A DNA stretch of 54,133 nucleotides from Algoriphagus sp. Lineage in GTDB: Bacteria > Bacteroidota > Bacteroidia > Cytophagales > Cyclobacteriaceae. A program made the position numbers and the translations under genes. The notes under the pieces are model-generated. The model did no database searches. It was given only the letters and a program-made list of their open reading frames with translations, and had not been told where the DNA came from. Shown piece after piece: positions 15,476 to 24,235 of this stretch (position 1 is its first letter; the number at the start of each line of letters is the position of its first letter). The stretch is taken from positions 54,033-108,165 of the forward strand of contig JAQSDM010000014.1 in NCBI GenBank assembly GCA_029945945.1, written 5' to 3'.

Positions 15476-15928
15476 ATGAAAAAATTACTCTTTGTATTCA
15501 CCCTTCTGATCGTAACGACCTCTTGGACTTTAGCACAGACTTCAACTACCGAGCAGGAAATCATCCAGCTTTCCATGGACAAATGGCAGTGGATGGCGGA
15601 TAAGGACATCGCCAAACTCACTCCGCTTTTTCACCCACAAGCAAAATTTGTCCACATGAGCGGAACCTGGACAACTGCTCGTGAACTCGAAATCATCGAA
15701 ACGGGTAGCATTTGGTACAAGAAAGCGGATGTAAAAGATACAGCTGTTGAACTCGTCGGAAAGACTGCTATCGTTTGGAACCGAATTGCCCTTACTGCCA
15801 ATGTAAGAGGTAGCGATGTGGTGACTGAGTTTACAGTAACAGAAGTATATCAAAAAAAGGGTAAGACCTGGAAACTACTCGCCTTGACTTTCAGCAGTGT
15901 GCGTGATACGCATGAGATTGAAAAGTAA
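15476..15928 (+). CDS. Secreted NTF2-like / SnoaL-fold protein
   Basis: 150 residues with a signal peptide (LLFVFTLLIVTTSWTLAQ). The rest is one NTF2-like domain of the DUF4440/SnoaL kind: an N-terminal helix (EQEIIQLSMDKWQWMADKD), KLTPLFHPQAKFVHMSGTW, and the final strands VTEFTVTEVYQKKGKTWKLLALTFS. These small cone-shaped folds act as isomerases, dehydratases or ligand binders. Exported Bacteroidota members are mostly uncharacterised. It is divergent from the AraC regulator and 224 bases before the molybdenum hydroxylase genes, which may share regulation (inference). Confidence 0.85.
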   Translation: MKKLLFVFTLLIVTTSWTLAQTSTTEQEIIQLSMDKWQWMADKDIAKLTPLFHPQAKFVHMSGTWTTARELEIIETGSIWYKKADVKDTAVELVGKTAIVWNRIALTANVRGSDVVTEFTVTEVYQKKGKTWKLLALTFSSVRDTHEIEK

Positions 15929-16151
15929 TTGCTGGTCGGATCCGCGATAATTATCGGGAGTAATTTCGACGACATAAAAAAGAGATTTATAATTTCAGTA
16001 AAAATCTAATTGAAAATCCGGGGATCAATTGATTTTTATATTATTCTGTTTGAATTTCATAAGTTTTAAAAGAAGTATTTTCTCAAATTTATATATCTGA
16101 AAATCAGTTCTATCGAGTTTTGTATTAGCAATCAATATAACCCATTCATAT

Positions 16152-16610
16152 ATGGCAACTCTCAATCTAAAAGTCAACAAAAAAAGTTACACCGTTGACG
16201 TAGATCCAAATACCCCGGTTCTCTGGGTTTTGCGGGATCACCTCAATCTGGTCGGAACAAAATTTGGCTGCGGTATAGCACAATGTGGAGCGTGTACCAT
16301 CCATATGGACGGTGCGGCTATTCGCTCTTGCTCACTTCCTGTCTCGGCTGTAGCAAACTCAGAACTTACCACTATTGAAGGTATTTCTGAAAACGGAGAT
16401 CATCCGGTTCAAAAAGCATGGTTGGAGCATGATGTGCCTCAGTGCGGATATTGCCAGGCAGGTCAGATTATGACTGCAGTAGCCTTGCTCAATGAAAATC
16501 CGTTGCCTTCCGATCAGGAAATCGAAAACGCCATGAATGGAAATATTTGTCGTTGTGGTACCTATTTAAGGATTAAAGCTGCAGTTAAGACAGCCTCCCA
16601 ATCACTCTAA
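16152..16610 (+). CDS. iorA: [2Fe-2S] subunit of a molybdenum hydroxylase (IorA type)
   Basis: 152 residues. The N-terminal plant-ferredoxin cluster is bound by C40, C45, C48 and C60 (GCGIAQCGAC...SC). The C-terminal helical domain carries the second cluster on C98, C101, C133 and C135 (QCGYCQAG and CRCG). This is the small electron-transfer subunit of the xanthine oxidase family, here the two-subunit isoquinoline-1-oxidoreductase kind with no FAD subunit. The molybdopterin subunit starts 12 bases later. It has no signal peptide, so it would be co-exported with the Tat-bearing large subunit. The gene symbol marks family type, not a proven isoquinoline substrate. Confidence 0.92.
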   Translation: MATLNLKVNKKSYTVDVDPNTPVLWVLRDHLNLVGTKFGCGIAQCGACTIHMDGAAIRSCSLPVSAVANSELTTIEGISENGDHPVQKAWLEHDVPQCGYCQAGQIMTAVALLNENPLPSDQEIENAMNGNICRCGTYLRIKAAVKTASQSL

Positions 16611-16622
16611 ACTCTCCGGAAA

Positions 16623-18887
16623 ATGACTATAGTAAAAACGAACATGGACCGCAGATCTTTCCTGAAAGCTTCAGCGCTTGCAGGTGGAGGATTGATGCTA
16701 AGCTTCAGTTGGCTGGCTGGATGTAAGCCTACTCCGGAGCAAGCTTTGACGATGCCAAAAGAGTGGTTTGAACTCAATAGCTATATTAAAATCGGAGAAA
16801 ACGGAGCAGTAACACTTTTCTCTCCTAATCCGGAATTTGGCTCTAATGTCAAAACTTCCATGCCGATGATCCTGGCAGATGAACTTGATACCGACTGGAA
16901 AAATGTATTTGTAGAGCAGGCAGATTTCTATCCTGAGAGATACGATCGCCAATTTACCGGAGGAAGCCAGGGCATTCGTCAAGGCTGGACTCCACTTCGA
17001 ACAGCAGGAGCCACCGCCCGAATGATGCTTGTCAATGCTGCAGCCCAAACTTGGAAAGTGCCAGCGGGTGAAATCACCACAGAAGCAGGAACAATCCATC
17101 ATAAATCCAGTAACAAAAAAGCCGGATATGGTGAAATGGCATCTTTGGCGGCAACCCTGCCTGTACCGGAAGAGGTGAAATTGAAAGAGATCAAGGATTT
17201 CAAAATCATCGGAAACTCCAAAAAGAATGTGGACGGATTAAATATTGTAACAGGCAAACCTCTTTTCGCAATAGATCATAAAGTGGATGGAATGCTTTAC
17301 AGCGCAATTGTGCATCCACCGGCTTTTGGGATGAAGCTGAAATCCTTTGACGCTTCTTCAGTTAAGTCCATGCCGGGCATAAAAGATGTTTTTTCGATAA
17401 ACGTATTTACCGAAGAATACGAGCGTAATTTCTTTGATGTAGCCACCTTCCCCGAAATAGTTGCTATTGTGGGCAATTCTACGTGGGAAGTTCTCCAGGC
17501 TAAAAAAGCCCTGAAAGTGGAATGGGAAAATGCTCCTCAATCGAGCTTTGCCATGACAGATTTCGGAGGAAATAAATCCACAGGTTCTATTCCGGCAGGC
17601 TTGGAAAACTCTGCAGACCACAAGGCCAAGATGGCTGAGTATTCTGCCAAGCCGGGAAATATTCTCAGACGTGACGGAGATCCGGAAGCTCAGTTTAAAA
17701 AAGCTGCGAAAGTGATAGAGCGAACTTATTCAGCTCCTTTCCTAGCACATAATACCATGGAGCCTATGAACTGCTTTGCAGATGTGAAGGGTGGAAAGGC
17801 GGTAGTTTATGGACCGACTCAAGCTCCTGAATTAATCATGAGCACTTTAGCTCAGGCCTTGGGGATTCCCAAAGAAAACATTCAGATCAATCTGGCGAGA
17901 ATGGGTGGTGGTTTTGGACGAAGAGCTTATAGCCATCATTTGGTGGAGGCAGCTTTGATTTCCCAAAAAATCAATGCTCCTGTAAAGATGGTTTATACCA
18001 GAGAAGATGATATGACTTCAGGGGTTTACCGTCCTACCTACACAGCAACTTATCGAGCTGCATTGGATGAAAACAAAAACTTACTTGCTTTCCATGTGAA
18101 AGCAGGAGGAATTCCGGAAACCCCGATTGCACCAAACCGTTTCCCGGCAGGAGCCATCGACAATTACCTGGCAGAAGGCTGGCAGATCGAATCCAATATC
18201 ACAATTGGAGCTTTCCGTGCCCCTAGATCCAACTTTATCGCCAGTGCGGAGCAGTCTTTCCTGGATGAATTGGCTGAAGAAATGGGCAAAGATCCGATTG
18301 CATTCAGACTGGAATTGCTCAAAAGAGCTGAAACAAATCCTGTGGGAGAAACCAACGACTATGATGCGAAGCGATATGCTGGAGTATTGGAACTAGTTCG
18401 TGATAAATCCAACTGGAATACTCCTCCTGCTGGAATTCACAGGGGAGTATCGGCTTATTTCTGCCATAATTCTTACGTAGCCGAGGTGCTTGATCTTGAG
18501 ATGAAAGACAATCAGCCGACCGTTCAAAAAGTATATGCTGCAGTGGATTGCGGAATTGTAATCAATCCGGATGCCGCTGCTAACATGGGTGAAGGAGCGA
18601 TAGTGGATGGAATCGGGAATGCTTTCTTTGGTGAATTGACCTTTACCAACGGAGTTCCGGACAAGACCAATTTCGACAAATACCGCATGATCCGACAGAA
18701 GGAAGCACCTAGGTCTATTGAAGTTCACTTTGTGAAAAATGATGTCGATCCAACAGGACTTGGCGAGCCGTTATTCCCGCCGGTTTTCGCGGCTTTGGCA
18801 AATTCACTTTACAAGGCCACCGGAAAAAGATTGTATGATCAGCCCTTCCAGCCTCAGTTGATTGAGATGGGAAATCTAAAGATGTAA
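16623..18887 (+). CDS. iorB: Molybdopterin-binding subunit of xanthine dehydrogenase family (IorB type), Tat-exported
   Basis: 754 residues. A twin-arginine signal (DRRSFLKASALAGGG, RR at 10-11) is followed by a lipobox-like LAGC (Cys34), so it may be a Tat-exported lipoprotein. The molybdopterin domains follow, with ARMGGGFGRR, the GAFRAP segment, DCGIVINPD and the active-site Glu715 in GLGEPLFPP. With the IorA subunit it should hydroxylate an N-heterocycle or oxidise an aldehyde using water and pass electrons to a periplasmic acceptor. Start 16623 is kept; ATG 16644 (MDRRSF) is an equally good choice. A terminator follows at 18906. Confidence 0.92.
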   Translation: MTIVKTNMDRRSFLKASALAGGGLMLSFSWLAGCKPTPEQALTMPKEWFELNSYIKIGENGAVTLFSPNPEFGSNVKTSMPMILADELDTDWKNVFVEQADFYPERYDRQFTGGSQGIRQGWTPLRTAGATARMMLVNAAAQTWKVPAGEITTEAGTIHHKSSNKKAGYGEMASLAATLPVPEEVKLKEIKDFKIIGNSKKNVDGLNIVTGKPLFAIDHKVDGMLYSAIVHPPAFGMKLKSFDASSVKSMPGIKDVFSINVFTEEYERNFFDVATFPEIVAIVGNSTWEVLQAKKALKVEWENAPQSSFAMTDFGGNKSTGSIPAGLENSADHKAKMAEYSAKPGNILRRDGDPEAQFKKAAKVIERTYSAPFLAHNTMEPMNCFADVKGGKAVVYGPTQAPELIMSTLAQALGIPKENIQINLARMGGGFGRRAYSHHLVEAALISQKINAPVKMVYTREDDMTSGVYRPTYTATYRAALDENKNLLAFHVKAGGIPETPIAPNRFPAGAIDNYLAEGWQIESNITIGAFRAPRSNFIASAEQSFLDELAEEMGKDPIAFRLELLKRAETNPVGETNDYDAKRYAGVLELVRDKSNWNTPPAGIHRGVSAYFCHNSYVAEVLDLEMKDNQPTVQKVYAAVDCGIVINPDAAANMGEGAIVDGIGNAFFGELTFTNGVPDKTNFDKYRMIRQKEAPRSIEVHFVKNDVDPTGLGEPLFPPVFAALANSLYKATGKRLYDQPFQPQLIEMGNLKM

Positions 18888-18905
18888 AAGTTGATTTACC
18901 CTAAC

Positions 18906-18944
18906 AATCGCCTGTATTTGATGAAAATGCAGGCGATTTTTTTT
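18906..18944 (+). terminator. Intrinsic terminator after iorB
   Basis: AATCGCCTG (18906-18914) pairs with CAGGCGATT (18930-18938) around a 15-base loop and runs into eight T residues. It lies 19 bases after the iorB stop. Confidence 0.88.
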
Positions 18945-19071
18945 GAAATCAAGGGTTTTCAGGCTCGGGGATTTACTGAAAATTGTAAACTACAGAGGAT
19001 GCAGAAGAAGTATCCAAGGAGTTTGGGATCGCTCCGGAATACTTTCGGAATCTCTAGCCAGCATGGAAAAA

Positions 19072-19149
19072 TTAAGATTTCAAAAACTCCCTCAGCCCCA
19101 TAACTTTTACTTTTTGAGATAAAGGAAATCCCTGATCGATTCTGCAAAT
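19072..19149 (-). pseudogene. Second DUF4143 ATPase remnant (last 25 codons)
   Basis: The minus strand from 19149 reads ICRIDQGFPLSQKVKVMG then LREFLKS and stops at 19072. It matches the last codons of the pseudogene at 13319-13919 (ICRIDQGYPLSQKVKAMG), with obvious DNA identity. Sequence similarity to DUF4143 stops abruptly at 19149. Two remnants 5.7 kb apart suggest repeated acquisition and loss of this ATPase class in the region. Confidence 0.78.
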
Positions 19150-19280
19150 CAAGGTCAATAGTTTCTTTCTCCGATTTAGGATTTGGAGAGAAAAGTTAAT
19201 TGCCTTTTCTGGCAGTAAAAGGCTATCAGGAGGAAAAATAGAATGATATTTCTGAATTAAGGATAAAATTTTTCCTACCG

Positions 19281-19325
19281 TTTACCATGAAAATCGTAAA
19301 TCAGATTTACGGTTTTCATGGTAAA
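19281..19325. repeat. 45-base near-perfect palindrome
   Basis: The arms at 19281-19302 and 19304-19325 are 22 bases each and complementary at all but one position, where a G-T pair would form in RNA. They are separated by a single base. The core reads ATCGTAAATC A GATTTACGGT. It lies 151 bases before the M14 peptidase gene in DNA with no other content. With a one-base spacer it cannot form a normal RNA hairpin loop without opening the centre. It could be a protein-binding palindrome, a cruciform site or a miniature-element remnant. Confidence 0.8.
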
Positions 19326-19476
19326 ACTTAAATGGATGAAAGCAAATTCGATCTGTTTTTTGATCAACCTTCTTCCCAAAACAATATTCGTTATCAGATC
19401 TTTCCACTTTTTGCTGATTGGTACTCCTCCAAAAACCAAAACGCATTAACTTCCCGACCTGGACCAAAAATTACAG

Positions 19477-22008
19477 ATGAAAAAATCCCTCCTTCTCACA
19501 CTTTTAACCCTTTTCGTCACTTTGGCGGCTTGGGCTCAGATCCAAACCCCGGAACAATTCCTGGGGTACAAGCCCGGTGATCGATTCACGCCGCATCATC
19601 GGATGGTCGATTACTTCGAATATGTGGCTTCGCAAAACCCAAATGTAAAACTGATTCAATACGGGGAAACCAACGAAAAGCGTCCGTTGATCATTGCAAT
19701 CATCGCAAGCCCTGAGAACATGGCTCGAATCGAGCAAATAAGGGAAGACAACCTGAAACGTGCGGGAATGATGCAAGGAACACCCTCCACCTCCGTTCCG
19801 ATCAATTGGATGTCTTTCAATGTCCACGGAAATGAATCCGTGGGAATGGAAGCAGCGATTTCATCCTTCTATACTCTGGCAAATCCTGCCAATGCAAAAT
19901 CTCAGGAATGGCTGAAAAATCAGGTCATCATCTTGGATCCCTGCATCAATCCTGATGGCCGGGATCGATATTCCAACTGGTACAATCAGAAAATGAACAC
20001 TACGCTTCAACCGGATCTGCAATCTGTGGAGCATAACGAACCATGGCCGGGAGGTCGTGCCAACCATTATCTATTCGATTTGAATCGCGATTGGGCGTGG
20101 CAAGTACAGGTTGAATCTCAGGCAAGATTGAAAGTCTATCAGCAATGGATGCCTCAGCTTCACCTTGATTTTCACGAGCAGGGAATCGATCAGCCTTTTT
20201 ACATGGCTCCGGCGGCAGAGCCATTACATGAGCAGTTGACACCTTTTCAGCATGAATTCCAGGATATTTTTGGAAGAAATACTGCCAAATACTTTGACGA
20301 AGCGGGAAGATTTTACTTCACCAAAGAGCGATTTGATTTGCTTTATCCATCGTATGGTGACACGTACCCAATGTACAATGGTGCCATCGGGATGACCATC
20401 GAGCAAGGTGGCGGAGGAAGAGCCGGACGTGGCGGATACAATTCCGTGGGCGACACGGTGACACTTAGCTATCGAATTGCCGGACATTACACAGCCGCAA
20501 TGTCTGCCGCAGAAGTGACTAGCCAAAACTCGCAGCGCTTGTTGGAAGAGTTTGCAACATATTTCAAAAACAATACCACCAAACCAACCGGCAAGTACAA
20601 GAGCTTTATCATCAAAGGTGACAGCAATCCTGCCCAAGTGGCGAAATTGCTTGAGTTGCTGGATAAAAACGGAATCAAATACGGCAGAGCAGACAACCGC
20701 TCGGGACTGAAAGGTTTTGAATATCAATCCGGAACCAACGTTTCCTTTGCAACTACTGAAGAGGACATTGTAATCAATGCGTATCAGCCTAAATCTGTAC
20801 TGACTCAAATCCTTTTTGAGCCACATCCAACTTTGAATGACAGCATCACCTATGACATCACAAGCTGGGCTATGCCCTACGCTTACGGAATAAAAGCCTA
20901 CGCACTGGAAGGCAAGCACGATGCCTCAGGAGTCTATTCAAAGCCAACTTTTACTGCAAACCAGGCAGGAAAAACTCCTGTTGCTTACGTATCAGCATGG
21001 CAAGGTACGAGAGATGCGGCTTTCCTTTCTGAATTGCTGAAAGCTGGAATCCGGGTGAAATATCCTGAGTTTTCTTTTGAGATCGAGGGGAAAAAATTCC
21101 CGGCTGGTAGCCTGATCATCACCAAAGGAGGCAATGAGTATGTCTCTAATTTTGATCAAAAAGTGACCACCGCTGCAAATAAGCATGGCATCACACTTCA
21201 GACCACCCAAAGCGGCTATGTGGATAAGGGCAAAGATTTTGGCTCACCAAATATCAGAGTGATCCAGGCGCCAAAGGTTGCTCTTGTAGGTGGAGCAGGT
21301 ACGAGTTCCCTGAGCTATGGAGAGATTTGGCATTTCTTCGAAAAGGATCTCAACTATCCGCTTTCCAATCTGGATCTTGCAGATTTAGGCCGAGTAGACT
21401 TGAGCAAATACACCGTTCTAATCATGCCTGCTGCTTTTGGGGGAGCGGTGAATGAAGCCACACAGAAGAAACTGGCAGAATGGGTTCGTGCCGGAGGAAA
21501 GCTCATCGCATTCGACAATTCCATCAATTTGTTTGCAAACAAAGAGGGCTTTGCGTTGAAAAATTTTGACACAGAGGATGAGAAAAAGGCCGCCGAAAAA
21601 GCAGCTGAAGCTCTGGCAAAAGGAGAGCGAATTGCACCCTATGTTGACAGCGAGCGATTGGAGATTTCCGGAGGTGTGGCGGGAGCTATCTATGAAGTGA
21701 AAATGGATGAGACTCATCCGCTTGGATACGGTACCGGTGGTAAATTCTACACGTTGAAAAATAACTCGACCCGATTCGCATTACTCAGCGGCGGCGTAAA
21801 TGCCGGAATTATCACAGCCAATAGTTCCTATCGATCCGGCTATATCGGATACAAAATCAAATCTCAAATGGCTCAATCTCTTGCTATCGGTCTGGAAAAC
21901 CAAGGACGTGGGGAGATCATCTATTTTGTGGATAATCCGATTTTCCGTGGATTCTGGGAGTCAGGAAAACTGGTGTTGAGCAATGCCATCTTTATGGTGG
22001 GACAATAA
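19477..22008 (+). CDS. M14 zinc carboxypeptidase family protein, secreted, large
   Basis: 843 residues with a signal peptide (LLLTLLTLFVTLAAWAQ). The M14 catalytic domain spans about 25-360. Zinc ligands are H117 and E120 (NVHGNESVG) and a His in LHLDFHEQG (H233 likely); the general base Glu309 is in GMTIEQGGG; LFDLNRDW at about 199-206 is typical of the family. The C-terminal half (about 600-760) contains a class I glutamine-amidotransferase-like segment (VLIMPAAFGGAVNEATQK, WVRAGGKLIAF), as in other large Bacteroidota M14 proteins. It probably trims peptides in the periplasm or outside. A terminator follows. Confidence 0.9.
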   Translation: MKKSLLLTLLTLFVTLAAWAQIQTPEQFLGYKPGDRFTPHHRMVDYFEYVASQNPNVKLIQYGETNEKRPLIIAIIASPENMARIEQIREDNLKRAGMMQGTPSTSVPINWMSFNVHGNESVGMEAAISSFYTLANPANAKSQEWLKNQVIILDPCINPDGRDRYSNWYNQKMNTTLQPDLQSVEHNEPWPGGRANHYLFDLNRDWAWQVQVESQARLKVYQQWMPQLHLDFHEQGIDQPFYMAPAAEPLHEQLTPFQHEFQDIFGRNTAKYFDEAGRFYFTKERFDLLYPSYGDTYPMYNGAIGMTIEQGGGGRAGRGGYNSVGDTVTLSYRIAGHYTAAMSAAEVTSQNSQRLLEEFATYFKNNTTKPTGKYKSFIIKGDSNPAQVAKLLELLDKNGIKYGRADNRSGLKGFEYQSGTNVSFATTEEDIVINAYQPKSVLTQILFEPHPTLNDSITYDITSWAMPYAYGIKAYALEGKHDASGVYSKPTFTANQAGKTPVAYVSAWQGTRDAAFLSELLKAGIRVKYPEFSFEIEGKKFPAGSLIITKGGNEYVSNFDQKVTTAANKHGITLQTTQSGYVDKGKDFGSPNIRVIQAPKVALVGGAGTSSLSYGEIWHFFEKDLNYPLSNLDLADLGRVDLSKYTVLIMPAAFGGAVNEATQKKLAEWVRAGGKLIAFDNSINLFANKEGFALKNFDTEDEKKAAEKAAEALAKGERIAPYVDSERLEISGGVAGAIYEVKMDETHPLGYGTGGKFYTLKNNSTRFALLSGGVNAGIITANSSYRSGYIGYKIKSQMAQSLAIGLENQGRGEIIYFVDNPIFRGFWESGKLVLSNAIFMVGQ

Positions 22009-22046
22009 TGATTGATGTCGGGTGACCGATGTTGGAAGAATAAGAG

Positions 22047-22076
22047 CCGGTTGCTGAGAAGTAGCCGGTTTTTTTT
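22047..22076 (+). terminator. Intrinsic terminator after the M14 peptidase
   Basis: CCGGTTGCT (22047-22055) pairs with AGTAGCCGG (22060-22068), with two G-U pairs and a four-base loop, followed by eight T residues. Confidence 0.85.
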
Positions 22077-22235
22077 ATGACTTCAATTTTATTGTCTCTA
22101 TTTTGTCATCCTGAAACAATAAAAAAATGCTTCGATTCCGCCACTTGTGTAATTAGGCGATGGATCCGCTTTTTTTCCAAAGTTGATTTCATAAATTCTA
22201 CTCATAATCAATCTTTTAACAAGAAACCCTCTACC

Positions 22236-23909
22236 ATGAAAAACAACCGACGAGACTTTTTACAGAAAATCGGATTGGGAACAGCCGGCCTCGGAATCGC
22301 GGCAACAATACCCGTTTCAACCGCCAATGCCTCCACAAACTCCAAAAATGAAACTGCTGCGGACGACAACCAATATTTACAAATCGGGGATGACATCGCT
22401 ATCGCACAAACTTCGTTTGGAAAGGTGCAGGGCTATATCTTGAACGGAGTCTATACCTATTTGGGAATTCCCTACGGAGCCGACACTTCGGGAAAAAACC
22501 GATTTATGGCTCCGCAAAAACCTGCTCCCTGGACTGATGTGAAGCCGGCACTTTGGTGGGGAAATACAGCTCCTCAGATCATGGATAAGCGCTATGCCAG
22601 TCCACATTATTCTTTCGCAGATCACTGGAACTATGACGATGTGAGTGAAGATTGTCTCCGGCTGAATGTCTGGACAAACGGAATCGCCGATGGCAAAAAG
22701 CGTCCGGTGATGGTTTGGTTGCATGGCGGAGGATTTACCAATGGAAACGCAATCGAGCAAGACGGTTACCACGGCGAAAACTTCAGCAAAAAAGGAGAAG
22801 TGGTATTTGTCTCCATTAACCATCGTCTCGGTCCGATCGGATATACCGATTTCTCAGGCGTGGGAGGAGATAAATACTCGGCATCCGGGAACGCCGGCAT
22901 GCTGGATATCATCGCCTCTTTGCATTGGGTTAGGGACAACATCGCCAACTTTGGTGGTGATCCATCCAATGTCACCATCATGGGACAGTCCGGTGGCGGA
23001 GCCAAAGTAACCGCGACGATGGCTATGCCTGCGGCAAAAGGATTGGTGCATAAAGGTGTTGCACTTAGCGGATCAATGCTGAAAGGAATCGACCCGACTT
23101 ATTCTAAAAAGTTGGGAGAATACGTGATGAAAGAAGCAGGCCTTACACCTGCGACTCTGGACAAAATCCAGGAAATCAGCTGGAGAGAATATCTTGACAT
23201 TGCCAATCGGGCAGCTGAGAAGATGAGAACCGAAAGCACAGGCAGCAGCCGTACAGGTTTTGCTCCAGTTGCAGATGGAGTTCATTTGCCTGCTGGTGAA
23301 TTTTTCTCCGATCCATCGGGAGTTGAGTCAACTATTCCGCTGATGATTTGTACGACTTTTCATGAGTGGAATCCAACCCGAACAAGTCCTGAGCTTGATT
23401 CGATTGACCTTGCAGGAGTTGTGGAAAAGCTAAAACCAAGATTTGGTGCTGACACGGAGAAAATCGTAAATGCCTATCAGGCCAATTTCCCTGAAATGAG
23501 GCCTTCGGAAATCTGGGCTTTGGTAGCCTCCAACAGACAAAACGCAATCAAAGCTGCCAATGCGAAAGCTGGTCAAAAGGCACCGGTTTACCTCGCCTGG
23601 TTTGGGTGGGAGCCTCAGCTTTACAATGGTAGAATGAAAGCATTCCATTGCATCGACATTTGCTTTTGGTTTGACAATACAGACAGAATGTACACGCATA
23701 CCGGAGGCGGAAGCCGTCCGAGAAAGTTGGCGGAGAAAATGTCTTCCTCGCTTTTAGCATTCATGAAGACCGGAGATCCAAACTCAGGAGCTCTTCCAAA
23801 ATGGCCGGTTTATACGCCTGCAAAAGGGGAAACGATGGTTTTGAACGATACTTCTGAACTGAAAAATGACCCGGATAAAATGGGAAGGGAGTCTTTGCCG
23901 ATAGTTTGA
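22236..23909 (+). CDS. Type-B carboxylesterase/lipase family protein, Tat-exported
   Basis: 557 residues from ATG 22236; in-frame sequence upstream overlaps the previous terminator and lacks protein character. A Tat signal (NNRRDFLQKIGLGTAGLGI) is at the N-terminus. Hallmarks: oxyanion loop WLHGGGF, nucleophile Ser252 in GQSGGG, His471 in AFHCID, and a probable acid Glu in TTFHEWN. This is the cholinesterase-like (COesterase) fold, which hydrolyses carboxylic esters. It stands alone between two terminators. Substrate unknown. Confidence 0.92.
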   Translation: MKNNRRDFLQKIGLGTAGLGIAATIPVSTANASTNSKNETAADDNQYLQIGDDIAIAQTSFGKVQGYILNGVYTYLGIPYGADTSGKNRFMAPQKPAPWTDVKPALWWGNTAPQIMDKRYASPHYSFADHWNYDDVSEDCLRLNVWTNGIADGKKRPVMVWLHGGGFTNGNAIEQDGYHGENFSKKGEVVFVSINHRLGPIGYTDFSGVGGDKYSASGNAGMLDIIASLHWVRDNIANFGGDPSNVTIMGQSGGGAKVTATMAMPAAKGLVHKGVALSGSMLKGIDPTYSKKLGEYVMKEAGLTPATLDKIQEISWREYLDIANRAAEKMRTESTGSSRTGFAPVADGVHLPAGEFFSDPSGVESTIPLMICTTFHEWNPTRTSPELDSIDLAGVVEKLKPRFGADTEKIVNAYQANFPEMRPSEIWALVASNRQNAIKAANAKAGQKAPVYLAWFGWEPQLYNGRMKAFHCIDICFWFDNTDRMYTHTGGGSRPRKLAEKMSSSLLAFMKTGDPNSGALPKWPVYTPAKGETMVLNDTSELKNDPDKMGRESLPIV

Positions 23910-23935
23910 TTGGCCACTTCAAACTTATAATACCC

Positions 23936-23992
23936 AAAAGGGACTTGGATAAATCGCTGATTTTTAGCTTTTTGAATCCAAGTCCCTTTTTT
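23936..23992. terminator. Strong hairpin terminator after the carboxylesterase
   Basis: AAAAGGGACTTGGAT (23936-23950) pairs with ATCCAAGTCCCTTTT (23976-23990), A-rich on the left and T-rich on the right, so it can work in both directions. The remaining 240 bases to the next gene hold nothing recognisable beyond an AT-rich leader. Confidence 0.9.
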
Positions 23993-24235
23993 GTAAAAGC
24001 CAAAAATTATAAAAAAACTCTCATTTTAGCGCTCGGACTCCTGATCCATGGAGTTTATTTGATTGCAGGAAAATAAAGATTGTCCCTCCGCATTTAAGCG
24101 TTTTCAAATGTTAATAAACCCCTCCTCACCTAAGTCGTTTTCCGGACTTCCCCGAAAAAGCCAAACAGCTTTAGATCTAAGGAAGGGAAATTAATGCTGA
24201 TTTTGCTCTAAATTGAGCCCTCTTAAAAAATTGAA

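Larger units (their letters stand above)
18945..19476. other. Decayed intergenic DNA
   Basis: Between the iorB terminator and the M14 peptidase there is no intact gene. The plus strand at about 18998-19050 reads EDAEEVSKEFGIAPEYFRNL before a stop, which looks like a protein fragment I cannot place. A DUF4143 tail follows on the minus strand at 19072-19149, then a 45-base palindrome at 19281-19325. The rest shows no recognisable content. Confidence 0.5.

Noticed and set aside
15944..15962. GATAATTATC palindrome after the NTF2-like gene as a terminator
   Set aside because: The 10-12 base palindrome has no usable loop and no following T-run.
18998..19050. A short plus-strand reading (EDAEEVSKEFGIAPEYFRNL) as a gene
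   Set aside because: It lacks a start, is interrupted by a stop and matches no family I can name; kept only as a note on decayed DNA.
22077..22235. N-terminal extension of the carboxylesterase
   Set aside because: It begins at the previous terminator's T-run and would bury the Tat signal; ATG 22236 gives the signal at the N-terminus.
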